A DNA stretch of 14,336 nt. Origin: an uncultured Prevotella sp. GTDB taxonomy: Bacteria; Bacteroidota; Bacteroidia; Bacteroidales; Bacteroidaceae. The stretch lies in assembly GCA_900769275.1 (NCBI GenBank), contig CAAGGA010000158.1, positions 1-14,336 on the forward strand, in the 5' to 3' direction. The translations under genes and the position numbers were made by a program. The notes below the pieces were generated by a model, which was not told where the DNA came from, made no database searches, and saw only the letters and a program-made list of their open reading frames with translations. Positions 6,910-14,253 of this stretch are shown here, piece by piece (the stretch's first letter is position 1; the number at the start of each line of letters is the position of its first letter).

Positions 6910-7584
6910 ATGAAACAGATTTTATTCGCTACATTATTCGGCATACTCGCCATAATGCCTTCTACAGCACGCACTCGCACTAATTCCAATTTCATCAGTG
7001 CTCCTGCAAGCAGGATTGACTACGACCATTCCCTCTTCGGTCTTGAGGATGTCTATATCGGATTCAGGATTGGTCCGTCGTTCACTACCATAAATTCCGA
7101 TGACAAGACATTTGACTGTGGAACAAAGACAGGTCTCAACTTCGGCATTGCCGCCGGCTTCGGACTATCCGACAAGTTGCCTATCTTCCTTGAGACGGGC
7201 CTCTACTACAACGAGAAAGGCGGCAAGACAGAGGAAAATCACGCACCCGTCAAGTACCGTCTCAACTACCTGGAGCTTCCCATAGCATTCAAATATCAAT
7301 ACGTTATCGATGAAGACCTGTCCGTACAGCCGTTCCTCGGCATATATCTTGCCACGGGAATCAGCGGAAAGATAAAGAATTACAACACGAAAGAGTCATT
7401 CAGTTCATACAGGAAAGGATACTTCAACCGTTTCGACTCTGGCATGAAAGTAGGCTGCGGCATACAGTATGACATGATTTACGCAGAACTGAACTTTGAC
7501 CTCGGTCTTGCGAACATCAGGGATGACGAGTTCGATTCCGCACACAACAGTGCCCTGACCATCAATGTCGGAGTGAATTTCTAA
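6910..7584 (+). CDS. Outer-membrane beta-barrel protein, PorT-like family
   Basis: The product has 224 residues. Residues 1-20 are a signal peptide (MKQILFATLFGILAIMPSTA). The mature part begins with a linker and then alternating amphipathic strands: VYIGFRIGPSFTTI, GLNFGIAAGFGL, IFLETGLYYNEKGG, YLELPIAFKYQY, VQPFLGIYLATGI, MKVGCGIQYDMIYAELNFDLGL. It ends in LTINVGVNF, with the C-terminal Phe that outer-membrane barrels use for assembly. LNYLELPIAFKY is the hallmark of Bacteroidetes small barrels of the OMP_b-brl_2 / PorT type. The substrate or partner is unknown. It stands alone on the plus strand between aguB and aguA, with a promoter box at 6844-6851 and a terminator at 7621-7665 shared with the convergent aguA operon. 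Confidence 0.88.
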   Translation: MKQILFATLFGILAIMPSTARTRTNSNFISAPASRIDYDHSLFGLEDVYIGFRIGPSFTTINSDDKTFDCGTKTGLNFGIAAGFGLSDKLPIFLETGLYYNEKGGKTEENHAPVKYRLNYLELPIAFKYQYVIDEDLSVQPFLGIYLATGISGKIKNYNTKESFSSYRKGYFNRFDSGMKVGCGIQYDMIYAELNFDLGLANIRDDEFDSAHNSALTINVGVNF

Positions 7585-7620
7585 GCCTATACAGCTCCGA
7601 TAACCAAAAAAATAAAGAAA

Positions 7621-7665
7621 AGAAGCCTCCCCAAACCGTTTCGTCAACGGATTGGGGAGGCTTCT
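7621..7665. terminator. Strong hairpin terminator between convergent units
   Basis: Arms 7621-7640 and 7646-7665 pair at 19 of 20 positions around a 5-base loop. The hairpin starts directly after the aguA stop codon (minus strand). On the minus strand it is followed by a U-rich tail (complement of the A-rich stretch 7604-7619), so it chiefly ends the mlaE-aguA operon. It could also stop plus-strand transcripts from the barrel gene, where the tail is weaker. Confidence 0.9.
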
Positions 7666-8733
7666 TCATACAGGAAACTGCATCGTCAGGCAATGCAGGG
7701 AACCATGCTGACGCACTGCTACTCGCGCATCTATACCGACAATCTCCCGGTCGGGGAATGCCTCGGCGATGACAGCGAGTGCCTGATTGTCAAGGTCTGG
7801 CTGATTATACGTCGGCACAAGGACTGCATCATTTATTATCAGGAAATTGGCATAGGTGGCAGGAAGCCGCTCACCATCATCATAAACAGCACGCGGCATA
7901 GGCAGGGGAAGCAGGCGGTAGGGCTTGCCCTCCAAAGTGCGGAACGTCCCGAGTTGCTCTTCCATAGCCTTGAAATCATCATATTGCCCGTCACTCTCGT
8001 CGTAGCACTTGACATAAAGCAACGTGTCGTCAGGAGCAATCCTCACTGTAGTGTCTATATGGCCGTCAGTATCATCCCCCACAAGGCTGCCATAATCTAT
8101 CCATAGCACCCTTTCTGCGCACAGACGCCTCTTCAGTTCCCGCTCTATCTCCGCCTTTCCCATCGACAGGTTGCGATGAGGGGCAAGCAGACACATGGAA
8201 GTAGTGAACACCGTTCCCTTGCCATCGCTTTCTATCGAACCGCCCTCAAGGACGAAATCAAGGCAATCTTCCAGTTCTGCGTCTGCATAATACTGCGCAA
8301 ATGCGCCCTTATCCCACAGCGAGGACGTTATCATATTATCCTTGTCAGCAGGGAATTTCTCCCCCCAGCCGTTGAAACGGAAATCAAGAAGCCTTGCCTT
8401 TCCGTTGCCGGAAGAATGCCCGGAAGACTTCTCCAACAGGGTAATGGCGGCATGATCCCGCGCCCAGGTGTCATTTGTCGGCATGGCGCAGATGGAGACC
8501 TTTTGCATACAGCCTTCGGAAAGTACGCTTTCGAGGATTCGTCTCACCTCCTCCGGATTGGGAGTGACGATGAGAAGATTCTCATGTGCAGTCACATTAC
8601 GGGCTATCTCCACCTCCATCCTGACAATATCGTCAAGATAAGGAGCCCAGTCTGTATGTCGATGCGGCCATGTCAGTTGCACGGCGTGTTGCTTCTGCCA
8701 TTCGGCAGGAAGATAGTATTCTTGTCCTGTCAT
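7666..8733 (-). CDS. aguA: Agmatine deiminase
   Basis: This 355-residue guanidine-modifying enzyme (PAD_porph family) should convert agmatine to N-carbamoylputrescine plus ammonia, the step before AguB. Motifs: TWPHRHTDW (21-29, substrate-side loop), NDTWARDHAAI (87-97, with Asp93), LEGGSIESDG (162-171), GDDTDGHIDTTVRI (219-232, catalytic His225) and catalytic Cys348 in HGSLHCLT near the C-terminus. The frame is open to 8874, but the family starts at MTGQEYYLPAEW, and that ATG (8733) overlaps the TGA of the upstream kinase gene as ATGA, the layout expected for translational coupling. A terminator follows immediately. Its place at the end of an operon with an ABC transporter and a sensor kinase is unusual; pairing with aguB would be more expected. 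Confidence 0.94.
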   Translation of the reverse strand: MTGQEYYLPAEWQKQHAVQLTWPHRHTDWAPYLDDIVRMEVEIARNVTAHENLLIVTPNPEEVRRILESVLSEGCMQKVSICAMPTNDTWARDHAAITLLEKSSGHSSGNGKARLLDFRFNGWGEKFPADKDNMITSSLWDKGAFAQYYADAELEDCLDFVLEGGSIESDGKGTVFTTSMCLLAPHRNLSMGKAEIERELKRRLCAERVLWIDYGSLVGDDTDGHIDTTVRIAPDDTLLYVKCYDESDGQYDDFKAMEEQLGTFRTLEGKPYRLLPLPMPRAVYDDGERLPATYANFLIINDAVLVPTYNQPDLDNQALAVIAEAFPDREIVGIDARVAVRQHGSLHCLTMQFPV

Positions 8734-9920
8734 TGCTGTTTCTGTTTGTCCGATGTGACGGCGATGATTATTCTGAACGTCGTTCCTACGCCTATTTCCG
8801 AGCGTAGCACGAATATCCTGCCATGATGATACTCCTCCACGATACGCTTGGCAAGGGAAAGTCCGAGTCCCCAACCACGTTTCTTGGTAGTAAATCCTGG
8901 CCGGAACACATTCCTTATATTCTTCTTCTCTATACCTTTCCCCGTATCCTCCACGTCAATGATGGCATTACGACCGTCTATATGGGCGGAAATGGTAATC
9001 TGTCCCTCCCCGTCCATTGCATCAACGGCATTCTTGCATAGGTTTTCCACAACCCATTCAAAGAGAGAGCCGTTGACCAAAACATGGGCATCGCAATCCG
9101 AAAAGCGGTCGATAATCTGCACTTTCTGCGAGGTACGCCTGTCCATATACGCCACTACGTGGCATAGCATCCCTTTCATGCTTGTATCTACAGGCTCCGG
9201 CAGACTGCCTATCTTGGAGAAACGGTCTGCTATCAGTTGCAGACGCTGCACGTCCTTGTCCATTTCCGGAATCAGTTCGTCCTCGGGATATGTCTCGCGA
9301 AGGATTTCAGTCCACGCCATCAGCGAACTGATAGGCGTTCCGAGCTGGTGTGCCGTCTCCTTTGACAATCCCACCCACACCTTGTTCTGCTCCGCCTTCT
9401 TGGAAGTAAGCAGGGCAAAGATAGCGATAACGACAAAAATCATCACTACCCCGAGCTGGACATACGGGTAGGAAGCGAGCCTTTTTATCATCAGCGACTC
9501 GTCATAACATACGTCTATGAATCCCCCCCGCTTGTTCTCTTCGTCTAAATAGATGCGTATAATGTGCCCAGAGGCCTTCATGTCACGGGCAATATTGGAA
9601 GCCATCAGCAGGCTGTCTTCAAGGTTTTCTCCATAAAGGGTGACGTTTCGGAATGTCTGGACATTCCCATTCTCGTCCATGACGATGACTGGAATGGTAT
9701 TGTTCTCATCTATAACCTTCAGCACAAGGTTGAGGTCGGTATTCTCATCGGCATTGTTGAGCGACCGCATCGCCTCTGCCCACACCTCCATCCTGTGCCT
9801 TTCCTCTATGGCAAGGTCACGGACGAGGTAATGGGAAGCCACGAGTGACGCTACCGCTATCACGACAGCGGCGACCACGAGGAATATCTTCACCTGCCTT
9901 ATCCTGTCAGTCCAGTGCAT
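8730..9920 (-). CDS. Membrane sensor histidine kinase without an adjacent response regulator
   Basis: The 396-residue protein has two membrane helices (about 11-32 and 153-171) flanking an extracytoplasmic sensor region of about 120 residues of unknown ligand. No clear HAMP domain follows; TM2 leads almost directly to the HisKA domain, with phospho-acceptor His191 in KETAHQLGTPISSL. The ATPase domain shows the N box (VVENLCKNAVDAM, Asn297), G1 (DVEDTGKGI, 322-330), the F box (NVFRPGFTTKK) and G2 (GWGLGLSLAKRI). All catalytic elements look intact. Its start lies inside the mlaF-like gene (14-bp overlap) and its stop overlaps the aguA start, so it is almost certainly in one operon with them. 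No receiver-domain gene is in the window. The regulated target is unknown. Confidence 0.92.
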   Translation of the reverse strand: MHWTDRIRQVKIFLVVAAVVIAVASLVASHYLVRDLAIEERHRMEVWAEAMRSLNNADENTDLNLVLKVIDENNTIPVIVMDENGNVQTFRNVTLYGENLEDSLLMASNIARDMKASGHIIRIYLDEENKRGGFIDVCYDESLMIKRLASYPYVQLGVVMIFVVIAIFALLTSKKAEQNKVWVGLSKETAHQLGTPISSLMAWTEILRETYPEDELIPEMDKDVQRLQLIADRFSKIGSLPEPVDTSMKGMLCHVVAYMDRRTSQKVQIIDRFSDCDAHVLVNGSLFEWVVENLCKNAVDAMDGEGQITISAHIDGRNAIIDVEDTGKGIEKKNIRNVFRPGFTTKKRGWGLGLSLAKRIVEEYHHGRIFVLRSEIGVGTTFRIIIAVTSDKQKQQ

Positions 9921-10686
9921 TCTTCATCTTTTCCATTTCCACCCTTTTCACCTCCTTGAAGAGTTCGGATGCAAATACAAGGTCATTAAGTTTCTCGTTC
10001 GTGGCAGAGATAACCATGCTCTTATCCCCCTCCCACTCCTTGCGTCCCTCACAGATGAAGATGATACTGTCACCGATACCCATCACGGAGTTCATGTCAT
10101 GCGTATTGATTATCGTCGTCATGCCGAACTCCTCCGTGATGCCGTGAAGCAACTGGTCGATGACAAGCGAGGTCTTCGGGTCGAGACCGGAATTAGGTTC
10201 GTCACAGAAAAGATACTTCGGGTTCAGCACAATGGCACGTGCAATAGCCACACGTTTCTGCATTCCACCGGAAATCTCCCCGGGATATTTATGTCCCGCA
10301 TCAGTAAGATTGACGCGATCGAGGCACTCCTGCGCCCTTCTCTGACGTTCGCGGAGAGTCATTGACGAAAACATATCGAGCGGGAACATCACGTTTTCAA
10401 GCACCGTGAGCGAGTCGAAGAGTGCCGCCGACTGGAATATCATGCCCATCTCCCGCCTCATGAGAATCTTTTCCTGCTTTGACATGGTGACAAAATTACG
10501 CCCGTCATACAGCACCTCGCCCTTAGTAGGATTGAAAAGTCCTACAAGATTCTTTATCAGCACCGTCTTTCCGGAACCCGACTGACCGATGATAAGATTT
10601 GTCTTCCCATTCTCAAAGACTGCATTAATATCCTTGAGCACTTCCTTGTCTTCAAAGGATTTGTACAAATGTCTTATTTCTATCAT
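9907..10686 (-). CDS. MlaF-like ABC transporter ATPase (phospholipid/MCE-type)
   Basis: The 259-residue ATPase energises an MCE-type lipid transporter, probably moving phospholipids between inner and outer membrane. Visible motifs are Walker A GQSGSGKT (34-41), Q-loop Gln85 (IFQSAALFDSLTV, typical of the MlaF group), signature ISGGMQKRVAIAR (138-150), Walker B YLFCDEPNSGLDP with Glu163, and switch His196 in NTHDM. GMQKR and PNSGLDP set it apart from lipoprotein or amino-acid importers. It overlaps the permease gene by 4 bp (ATGA) and the kinase gene by 14 bp. The MCE substrate-binding subunit (MlaD) usually found with this pair is not in the window, so the partner must be encoded elsewhere. 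Confidence 0.9.
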   Translation of the reverse strand: MIEIRHLYKSFEDKEVLKDINAVFENGKTNLIIGQSGSGKTVLIKNLVGLFNPTKGEVLYDGRNFVTMSKQEKILMRREMGMIFQSAALFDSLTVLENVMFPLDMFSSMTLRERQRRAQECLDRVNLTDAGHKYPGEISGGMQKRVAIARAIVLNPKYLFCDEPNSGLDPKTSLVIDQLLHGITEEFGMTTIINTHDMNSVMGIGDSIIFICEGRKEWEGDKSMVISATNEKLNDLVFASELFKEVKRVEMEKMKNALD

Positions 10687-11429
10687 GATAGCAGTTGTGT
10701 TAGGAAAACGTCAGAAAAGAGTATCAATACGCTGCTGTTTACCACAGCCGACGTGCTTGCCTTGCCTACCTCCACGGAGCCGCCCTCTACCGTATAACCG
10801 CAAAACGAAGATACGCTGGCTATTATAAAGGCAAAGACCATGCTCTTTATGATGCTCATCCATACAAACCAAGGATTAAAGGAGTGCTGCAGTCCGAGCG
10901 TAAGGTCCTCCGGTGACAGTATATGACCTATATATGCGGTGGCGTATGCTCCGACTACTCCCATAACGTCGGCAAATATCACGAGGAACGGCATCAGGGT
11001 AATCAACCCGAGTATCTTGGGAAGAATAAGATAGCCCGCTGAGTTGACACCCATGATGTCGAGGGCATCTATCTGCTGCGTCACCCTCATGGTGCCAAGC
11101 TCCGACGCTATGTTACTGCCTACCTTTCCCGCAAGTATCAGACACATGATGCTTGAGGAAAATTCCAGGAGCATTATCTCCCTCGTCGTGTAACCGGAAA
11201 CCCACCGGGGCATCCACGGACTTTGGATATTGAGCTTCATCTGGATACATATCACCGCTCCGATGAAGAAACTTATCAGCAGCACGATGCCGATGGAATC
11301 CACTCCGAGAGCCGACATTTCCTTGACATACTGCTTGAAAAACATTCTCATCCTCTCCGGACGGGAGAATGACCTTCCCATCAGAATGATGTAACGACCC
11401 AAGATGTCGAGATATTTCAATATTATCAC
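10683..11429 (-). CDS. MlaE-like ABC transporter permease
   Basis: The 248-residue integral membrane protein is of the MlaE / DUF140 family, the permease of MCE-type lipid transporters. It has hydrophobic segments around 46-64, 86-102, 133-167 and 190-212, plus a C-terminal one, and an N-terminal interfacial region. The family hallmark is SELGTMRVTQQIDALDIMGV (109-128). The start is GTG at 11429: stop codons lie in frame shortly upstream and no ATG precedes the conserved region. It is the first gene of a four-gene overlapping operon, followed by the ATPase, the histidine kinase and aguA. A TAATTTTG box lies about 200 bases upstream, so the leader would traverse the 25-bp tandem repeats at 11462-11561. 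Confidence 0.9.
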   Translation of the reverse strand: MIILKYLDILGRYIILMGRSFSRPERMRMFFKQYVKEMSALGVDSIGIVLLISFFIGAVICIQMKLNIQSPWMPRWVSGYTTREIMLLEFSSSIMCLILAGKVGSNIASELGTMRVTQQIDALDIMGVNSAGYLILPKILGLITLMPFLVIFADVMGVVGAYATAYIGHILSPEDLTLGLQHSFNPWFVWMSIIKSMVFAFIIASVSSFCGYTVEGGSVEVGKASTSAVVNSSVLILFSDVFLTQLLS

Positions 11430-11461
11430 GTTGCTTTGATTTTATGGTTATACATTTTCAA

Positions 11462-11561
11462 GGTTTTACGGTCGCTTCGCTTGCACGGTTTTGCGGTCGC
11501 TTCGCTTTTACGGTTTTGAGTTCGTTGCGCTTGCACGGTTTTATGGTCATTGCACTTGTAC
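11462..11561. repeat. Four 25-bp tandem repeats between mlaE and lptB
   Basis: Units start at 11462, 11487, 11512 and 11537, each exactly 25 bases. They open with GGTTTT and close with TTGCAC, TTTTAC, TTGCAC and TTGTAC. Units 1 and 2 share GGTCGCTTCGCTT; units 3 and 4 have diverged. Just downstream, ACCGCAAAACC (11588-11598 region) is the exact complement-inverse of GGTTTTGCGGT in unit 2, so folding back is possible. Function is unknown. Confidence 0.85.
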
Positions 11562-11632
11562 GGAGGTTACACTATACTCCGCATAACCGCAAAACCATAC
11601 AACCTTATAACCGCCCAACCGCTATTCGACTG

Positions 11633-11640
11633 CAAAATTA
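11633..11640 (-). promoter_or_regulatory. Candidate -7 box for the mlaE-aguA operon
   Basis: TAATTTTG on the minus strand fits TAnnTTTG, about 200 bases upstream of the GTG start of the permease gene. The -33 position is T-rich without an exact TTTG. Confidence 0.4.
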
Positions 11641-11715
11641 ACCAAAATCCGCTAAAAAACTACTATTTCCTCCATAGTTTTTATTATAAAGGTGTATTTT
11701 TAGAGTTTATTTTAC

Positions 11716-11723
11716 TAATTTTG
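11716..11723 (+). promoter_or_regulatory. -7 promoter box upstream of lptB
   Basis: TAATTTTG fits TAnnTTTG and ends 16 bases before the lptB ATG, which implies a very short leader. No exact TTTG is found at the ideal -33 distance. Confidence 0.5.
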
Positions 11724-11739
11724 CATCCGAATTACTAAT

Positions 11740-12600
11740 ATGGAACAGAATACAGAAAAGATGACTCTCCGCACGGAGGGACTTGTCAAGATATACGGAA
11801 AACGTACGGTCGTCAACAATGTCTCCTTTGACGTTACCCAGGGAGAGATTGTAGGACTCCTCGGTCCTAACGGTGCCGGCAAGACCACCTCATTCTATAT
11901 GACAACGGGTCTGGTGGTTCCGAATGAAGGTCATGTATATATCAACGACGTGGAAATCACCGATATGCCCGTCTATCTGCATGCCCGCAACGGCGTAGGC
12001 TACCTACCTCAGGAAGCAAGCGTATTCAGGAAAATGAGCGTGGAGGACAACATCATGTCCGTTCTTGAGATGAAGAAAGGACTGACAAAGGCAGACAGAC
12101 GAGAGAAACTGGAGAACCTTATCACGGAGTTCAGCCTGCAAAAGGTGCGCAAAAACCTTGGCGACCAGCTGTCCGGAGGAGAGAGACGCCGCACGGAGAT
12201 AGCCCGATGCCTTGCCATCGAACCGAAATTCATCATGCTTGACGAGCCGTTTGCCGGCGTGGACCCCATTGCCGTGGAGGAGATACAGAACGTGGTATGG
12301 CATCTGAAGCACCGCAATATCGGCATTCTCATCACCGACCACAACGTGCATGAGACACTGAACATTACCGACCGCGCCTATCTTCTCTTTGAGGGACGGA
12401 TATTATTCCACGGTTCTCCTGAGGAACTTGCAGCCAACGAGATTGTACGCGAGAAATATCTCGGCAGGAATTTCGTGCTTCAGAAAAAGAAATTCAAGAC
12501 TCCCGTCACGGTCACGCCCAACCAGGAAGAGAGCAACAGCCCTGCCGAAGAACAGTCACAGACACAGAATGACACACAAGAAAGAGAAGTGGGGGAATAG
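11740..12600 (+). CDS. lptB: LPS export ABC transporter ATP-binding protein
   Basis: This is the cytoplasmic ATPase that drives LptFG in extracting lipopolysaccharide from the inner membrane and pushing it along the Lpt bridge. Motifs: Walker A GPNGAGKTT (42-50), Q-loop Gln91 in YLPQEASVFRKMSVEDNI (an LptB-specific stretch), signature LSGGERRR (144-151), Walker B FIMLDEPFAGVDP (164-176, Glu169) and switch His201 in TDHNVHETL. The core ends near residue 248; E. coli LptB is 241 residues. The last 35-40 residues are a polar Gln/Glu/Ser/Thr tail that is probably disordered and unusual relative to the proteobacterial enzyme. The ATG at 11740 follows a promoter box; a second Met at residue 8 is a possible alternative. 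tig follows after 120 bases with its own promoter. Confidence 0.95.
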   Translation: MEQNTEKMTLRTEGLVKIYGKRTVVNNVSFDVTQGEIVGLLGPNGAGKTTSFYMTTGLVVPNEGHVYINDVEITDMPVYLHARNGVGYLPQEASVFRKMSVEDNIMSVLEMKKGLTKADRREKLENLITEFSLQKVRKNLGDQLSGGERRRTEIARCLAIEPKFIMLDEPFAGVDPIAVEEIQNVVWHLKHRNIGILITDHNVHETLNITDRAYLLFEGRILFHGSPEELAANEIVREKYLGRNFVLQKKKFKTPVTVTPNQEESNSPAEEQSQTQNDTQEREVGE

Positions 12601-12618
12601 TTAAAATCTCTTTACGCA

Positions 12619-12650
12619 TTTGGAAATCTGCAGGATTATTATTAACTTTG
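12619..12650 (+). promoter_or_regulatory. Bacteroidetes-type promoter for tig
   Basis: TTTG at 12619-12622 and TAACTTTG at 12643-12650 are separated by 20 bases, a full match to the Bacteroidetes -33/-7 pattern. The leader to the ATG at 12721 is about 65 bases and ends in an A/G-rich stretch (AAAAAGGAAAA). This is the best-formed promoter in the window. Confidence 0.75.
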
Positions 12651-12720
12651 CACCTCATTATGCGCCGTTGCGCCCATAAACCACGTAAAATTCATAACAA
12701 CAATAACTTAAAAAGGAAAA

Positions 12721-14070
12721 ATGAACATTACATTTGAGAATCCCGAGAAGATTAGCGGAGTACTGACAATCGTCATAGAGGAAGCTGATTATCAGGAGGA
12801 TGTAAACAAGCAACTGAAAAAGTACCGCAATCAGGCAAACATCCCGGGCTTCCGTCCCGGCAAGGCACCGATGAGCATGATTAAGCGTCAGATCGGTGCG
12901 CAGGTAAAAGTTGACTCTATCAACAAACTCGTAGGCGAGAAGCTTTACGATTATGTCAAGGAGAACAACATCAACATGCTCGGCGAACCTATGCCACATC
13001 TTGGAGAAGAACCCGTGGATCTCGATGCACCGGCTCCCTACACGCTGAAATTCGACATCGCCGTAGCACCGGAATTCGATGCCTCTCTCTCAAAGAACGA
13101 CACTATCCCCTACTACGACATCACTGTCGATGATGCCATTGTAGAGCAGCAGATTGACGCTTTCGCCTCCCGTGCCGGTTCATACGTCAAGGTAGATGAC
13201 TATCAGGACAACGACATGATTAAGGGTGACATCCGTGAACTCAACGAAGACGGCAGCACAAAGGATGGCGGCATCACCGTCTCTGACGCTACAATGCTTC
13301 CTGCCCGTATCACTGTCGAGGAGCAGAAGAATCTGTTCAACGGTTCAAAGCCCGGCGACATCATCACTTTCAACCCCAAGAAAGCCTATCCTACAAGCAA
13401 CGTGGAGATTTCTTCTCTTCTCAACATTTCCAAGGAAGAGGCAGAGAACGTCACGGCTGACTTCTCTTTCCAGATTACAGAGATTACCCGTTACACGAAA
13501 CATGCCATCGATCAGGAACTCTTCGACATGGTATATGGTGACGGAAACGTAAAGAACGAGGAAGAATTCCGCTCCAAGGTCGTTGCCGGCATTCAGGATC
13601 AAATGGTTCAGAACGCTGATTTCCGCCTCCTTCAGGACGTTCGCGCATACATAGAGAACAAGATTGGCGAGGTAAAGTACAACGATGAACTCATGAAGCG
13701 CATCATGCTTGCCAACAACAAGGACAAGGGTACGGAGTACGTTGACAAGAACTACGATGCAAGTATCAAGGAACTCACGTGGAGTCTTGCCAAGAATCAG
13801 ATTGTGGAAGCTCTCCAGATAAAGGTGGAGGACGCTGACGTCAAGGCAGCAGCCATGGACATGACCCGTATGCAGTTTGCCCAATACGGCATGAACAACG
13901 TGCCGGAAGAGTACCTCAACCAGTATGCTGAGGAGATGCTCAAGAAGCCGGAGCAAGTGGATACATTCGTAAATGTAGCTGTTGACCGCAAACTCATGGT
14001 TGCGCTCAAGGATGTCGTTACCCTCGACAAGAAAGCTATCTCATTCGAAGAGTTCCAGAAACTCGGTTAA
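12721..14070 (+). CDS. tig: Trigger factor, ribosome-associated chaperone
   Basis: The 449-residue protein should bind the ribosome exit tunnel and shield nascent chains. The ribosome-binding signature is GFRPGKAP (43-50), equivalent to GFRxGKxP in E. coli, within an N-terminal domain of about 110 residues. The middle region (about 150-260) replaces the FKBP-type prolyl isomerase domain but lacks its recognisable active-site motifs; the stretch DMIKGDIRELNEDGST marks its start. This is common in Bacteroidetes homologues. The C-terminal part (about 270-440) is helical and charged, matching the substrate-cradle arms. Length is near the E. coli protein (432). A well-formed promoter lies upstream and a long inverted repeat lies directly downstream. 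Isomerase activity is doubtful on sequence grounds. Confidence 0.94.
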   Translation: MNITFENPEKISGVLTIVIEEADYQEDVNKQLKKYRNQANIPGFRPGKAPMSMIKRQIGAQVKVDSINKLVGEKLYDYVKENNINMLGEPMPHLGEEPVDLDAPAPYTLKFDIAVAPEFDASLSKNDTIPYYDITVDDAIVEQQIDAFASRAGSYVKVDDYQDNDMIKGDIRELNEDGSTKDGGITVSDATMLPARITVEEQKNLFNGSKPGDIITFNPKKAYPTSNVEISSLLNISKEEAENVTADFSFQITEITRYTKHAIDQELFDMVYGDGNVKNEEEFRSKVVAGIQDQMVQNADFRLLQDVRAYIENKIGEVKYNDELMKRIMLANNKDKGTEYVDKNYDASIKELTWSLAKNQIVEALQIKVEDADVKAAAMDMTRMQFAQYGMNNVPEEYLNQYAEEMLKKPEQVDTFVNVAVDRKLMVALKDVVTLDKKAISFEEFQKLG

Positions 14071-14085
14071 TCCACCGGCACATAC

Positions 14086-14203
14086 ACAACCCACAACCAT
14101 ACAACAAAACATCTGCCTGATTCGTACGTCTGCATAAAGAGACTGAGTTCTCCTACAGATGCCACGGATTAGGCAGATGTTTTGTTGTATGGTTGTGGGT
14201 TGT
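14086..14203. repeat. Perfect 33-bp inverted repeat downstream of tig
   Basis: Arms 14086-14118 and 14171-14203 are exact inverse complements, and pairing continues inward for about seven positions with G-T or mismatched bases. The interior is roughly 40-50 bases. The hairpin begins 16 bases after the tig stop codon and may end its transcript, but it is far longer than a normal terminator and has no U-tract. Confidence 0.9.
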
Positions 14204-14253
14204 CGGTTGTGGGTTGTCGGTTGTGGGTTGTGGGTTGTCGGTTGTGGGTTGTC
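14191..14253 (+). repeat. Nine G-rich heptamer tandem repeats
   Basis: Nine consecutive 7-bp units of GGTTGT followed by G or C run from 14191 to 14253, mostly alternating G and C as the last base. The first units coincide with the right arm of the inverted repeat. CCCACAACC at 14313-14321 is an inverse copy of GGTTGTGGG near the window end, so the repeat family probably continues beyond it. The G-runs could form a two- or three-layer G-quadruplex on the plus strand. Confidence 0.85.

Noticed and set aside
8734..8874. N-terminal extension of the agmatine deiminase frame
   Set aside because: The extension overlaps the kinase C-terminus and lacks family similarity; the ATG at 8733 in the ATGA overlap starts the conserved protein.
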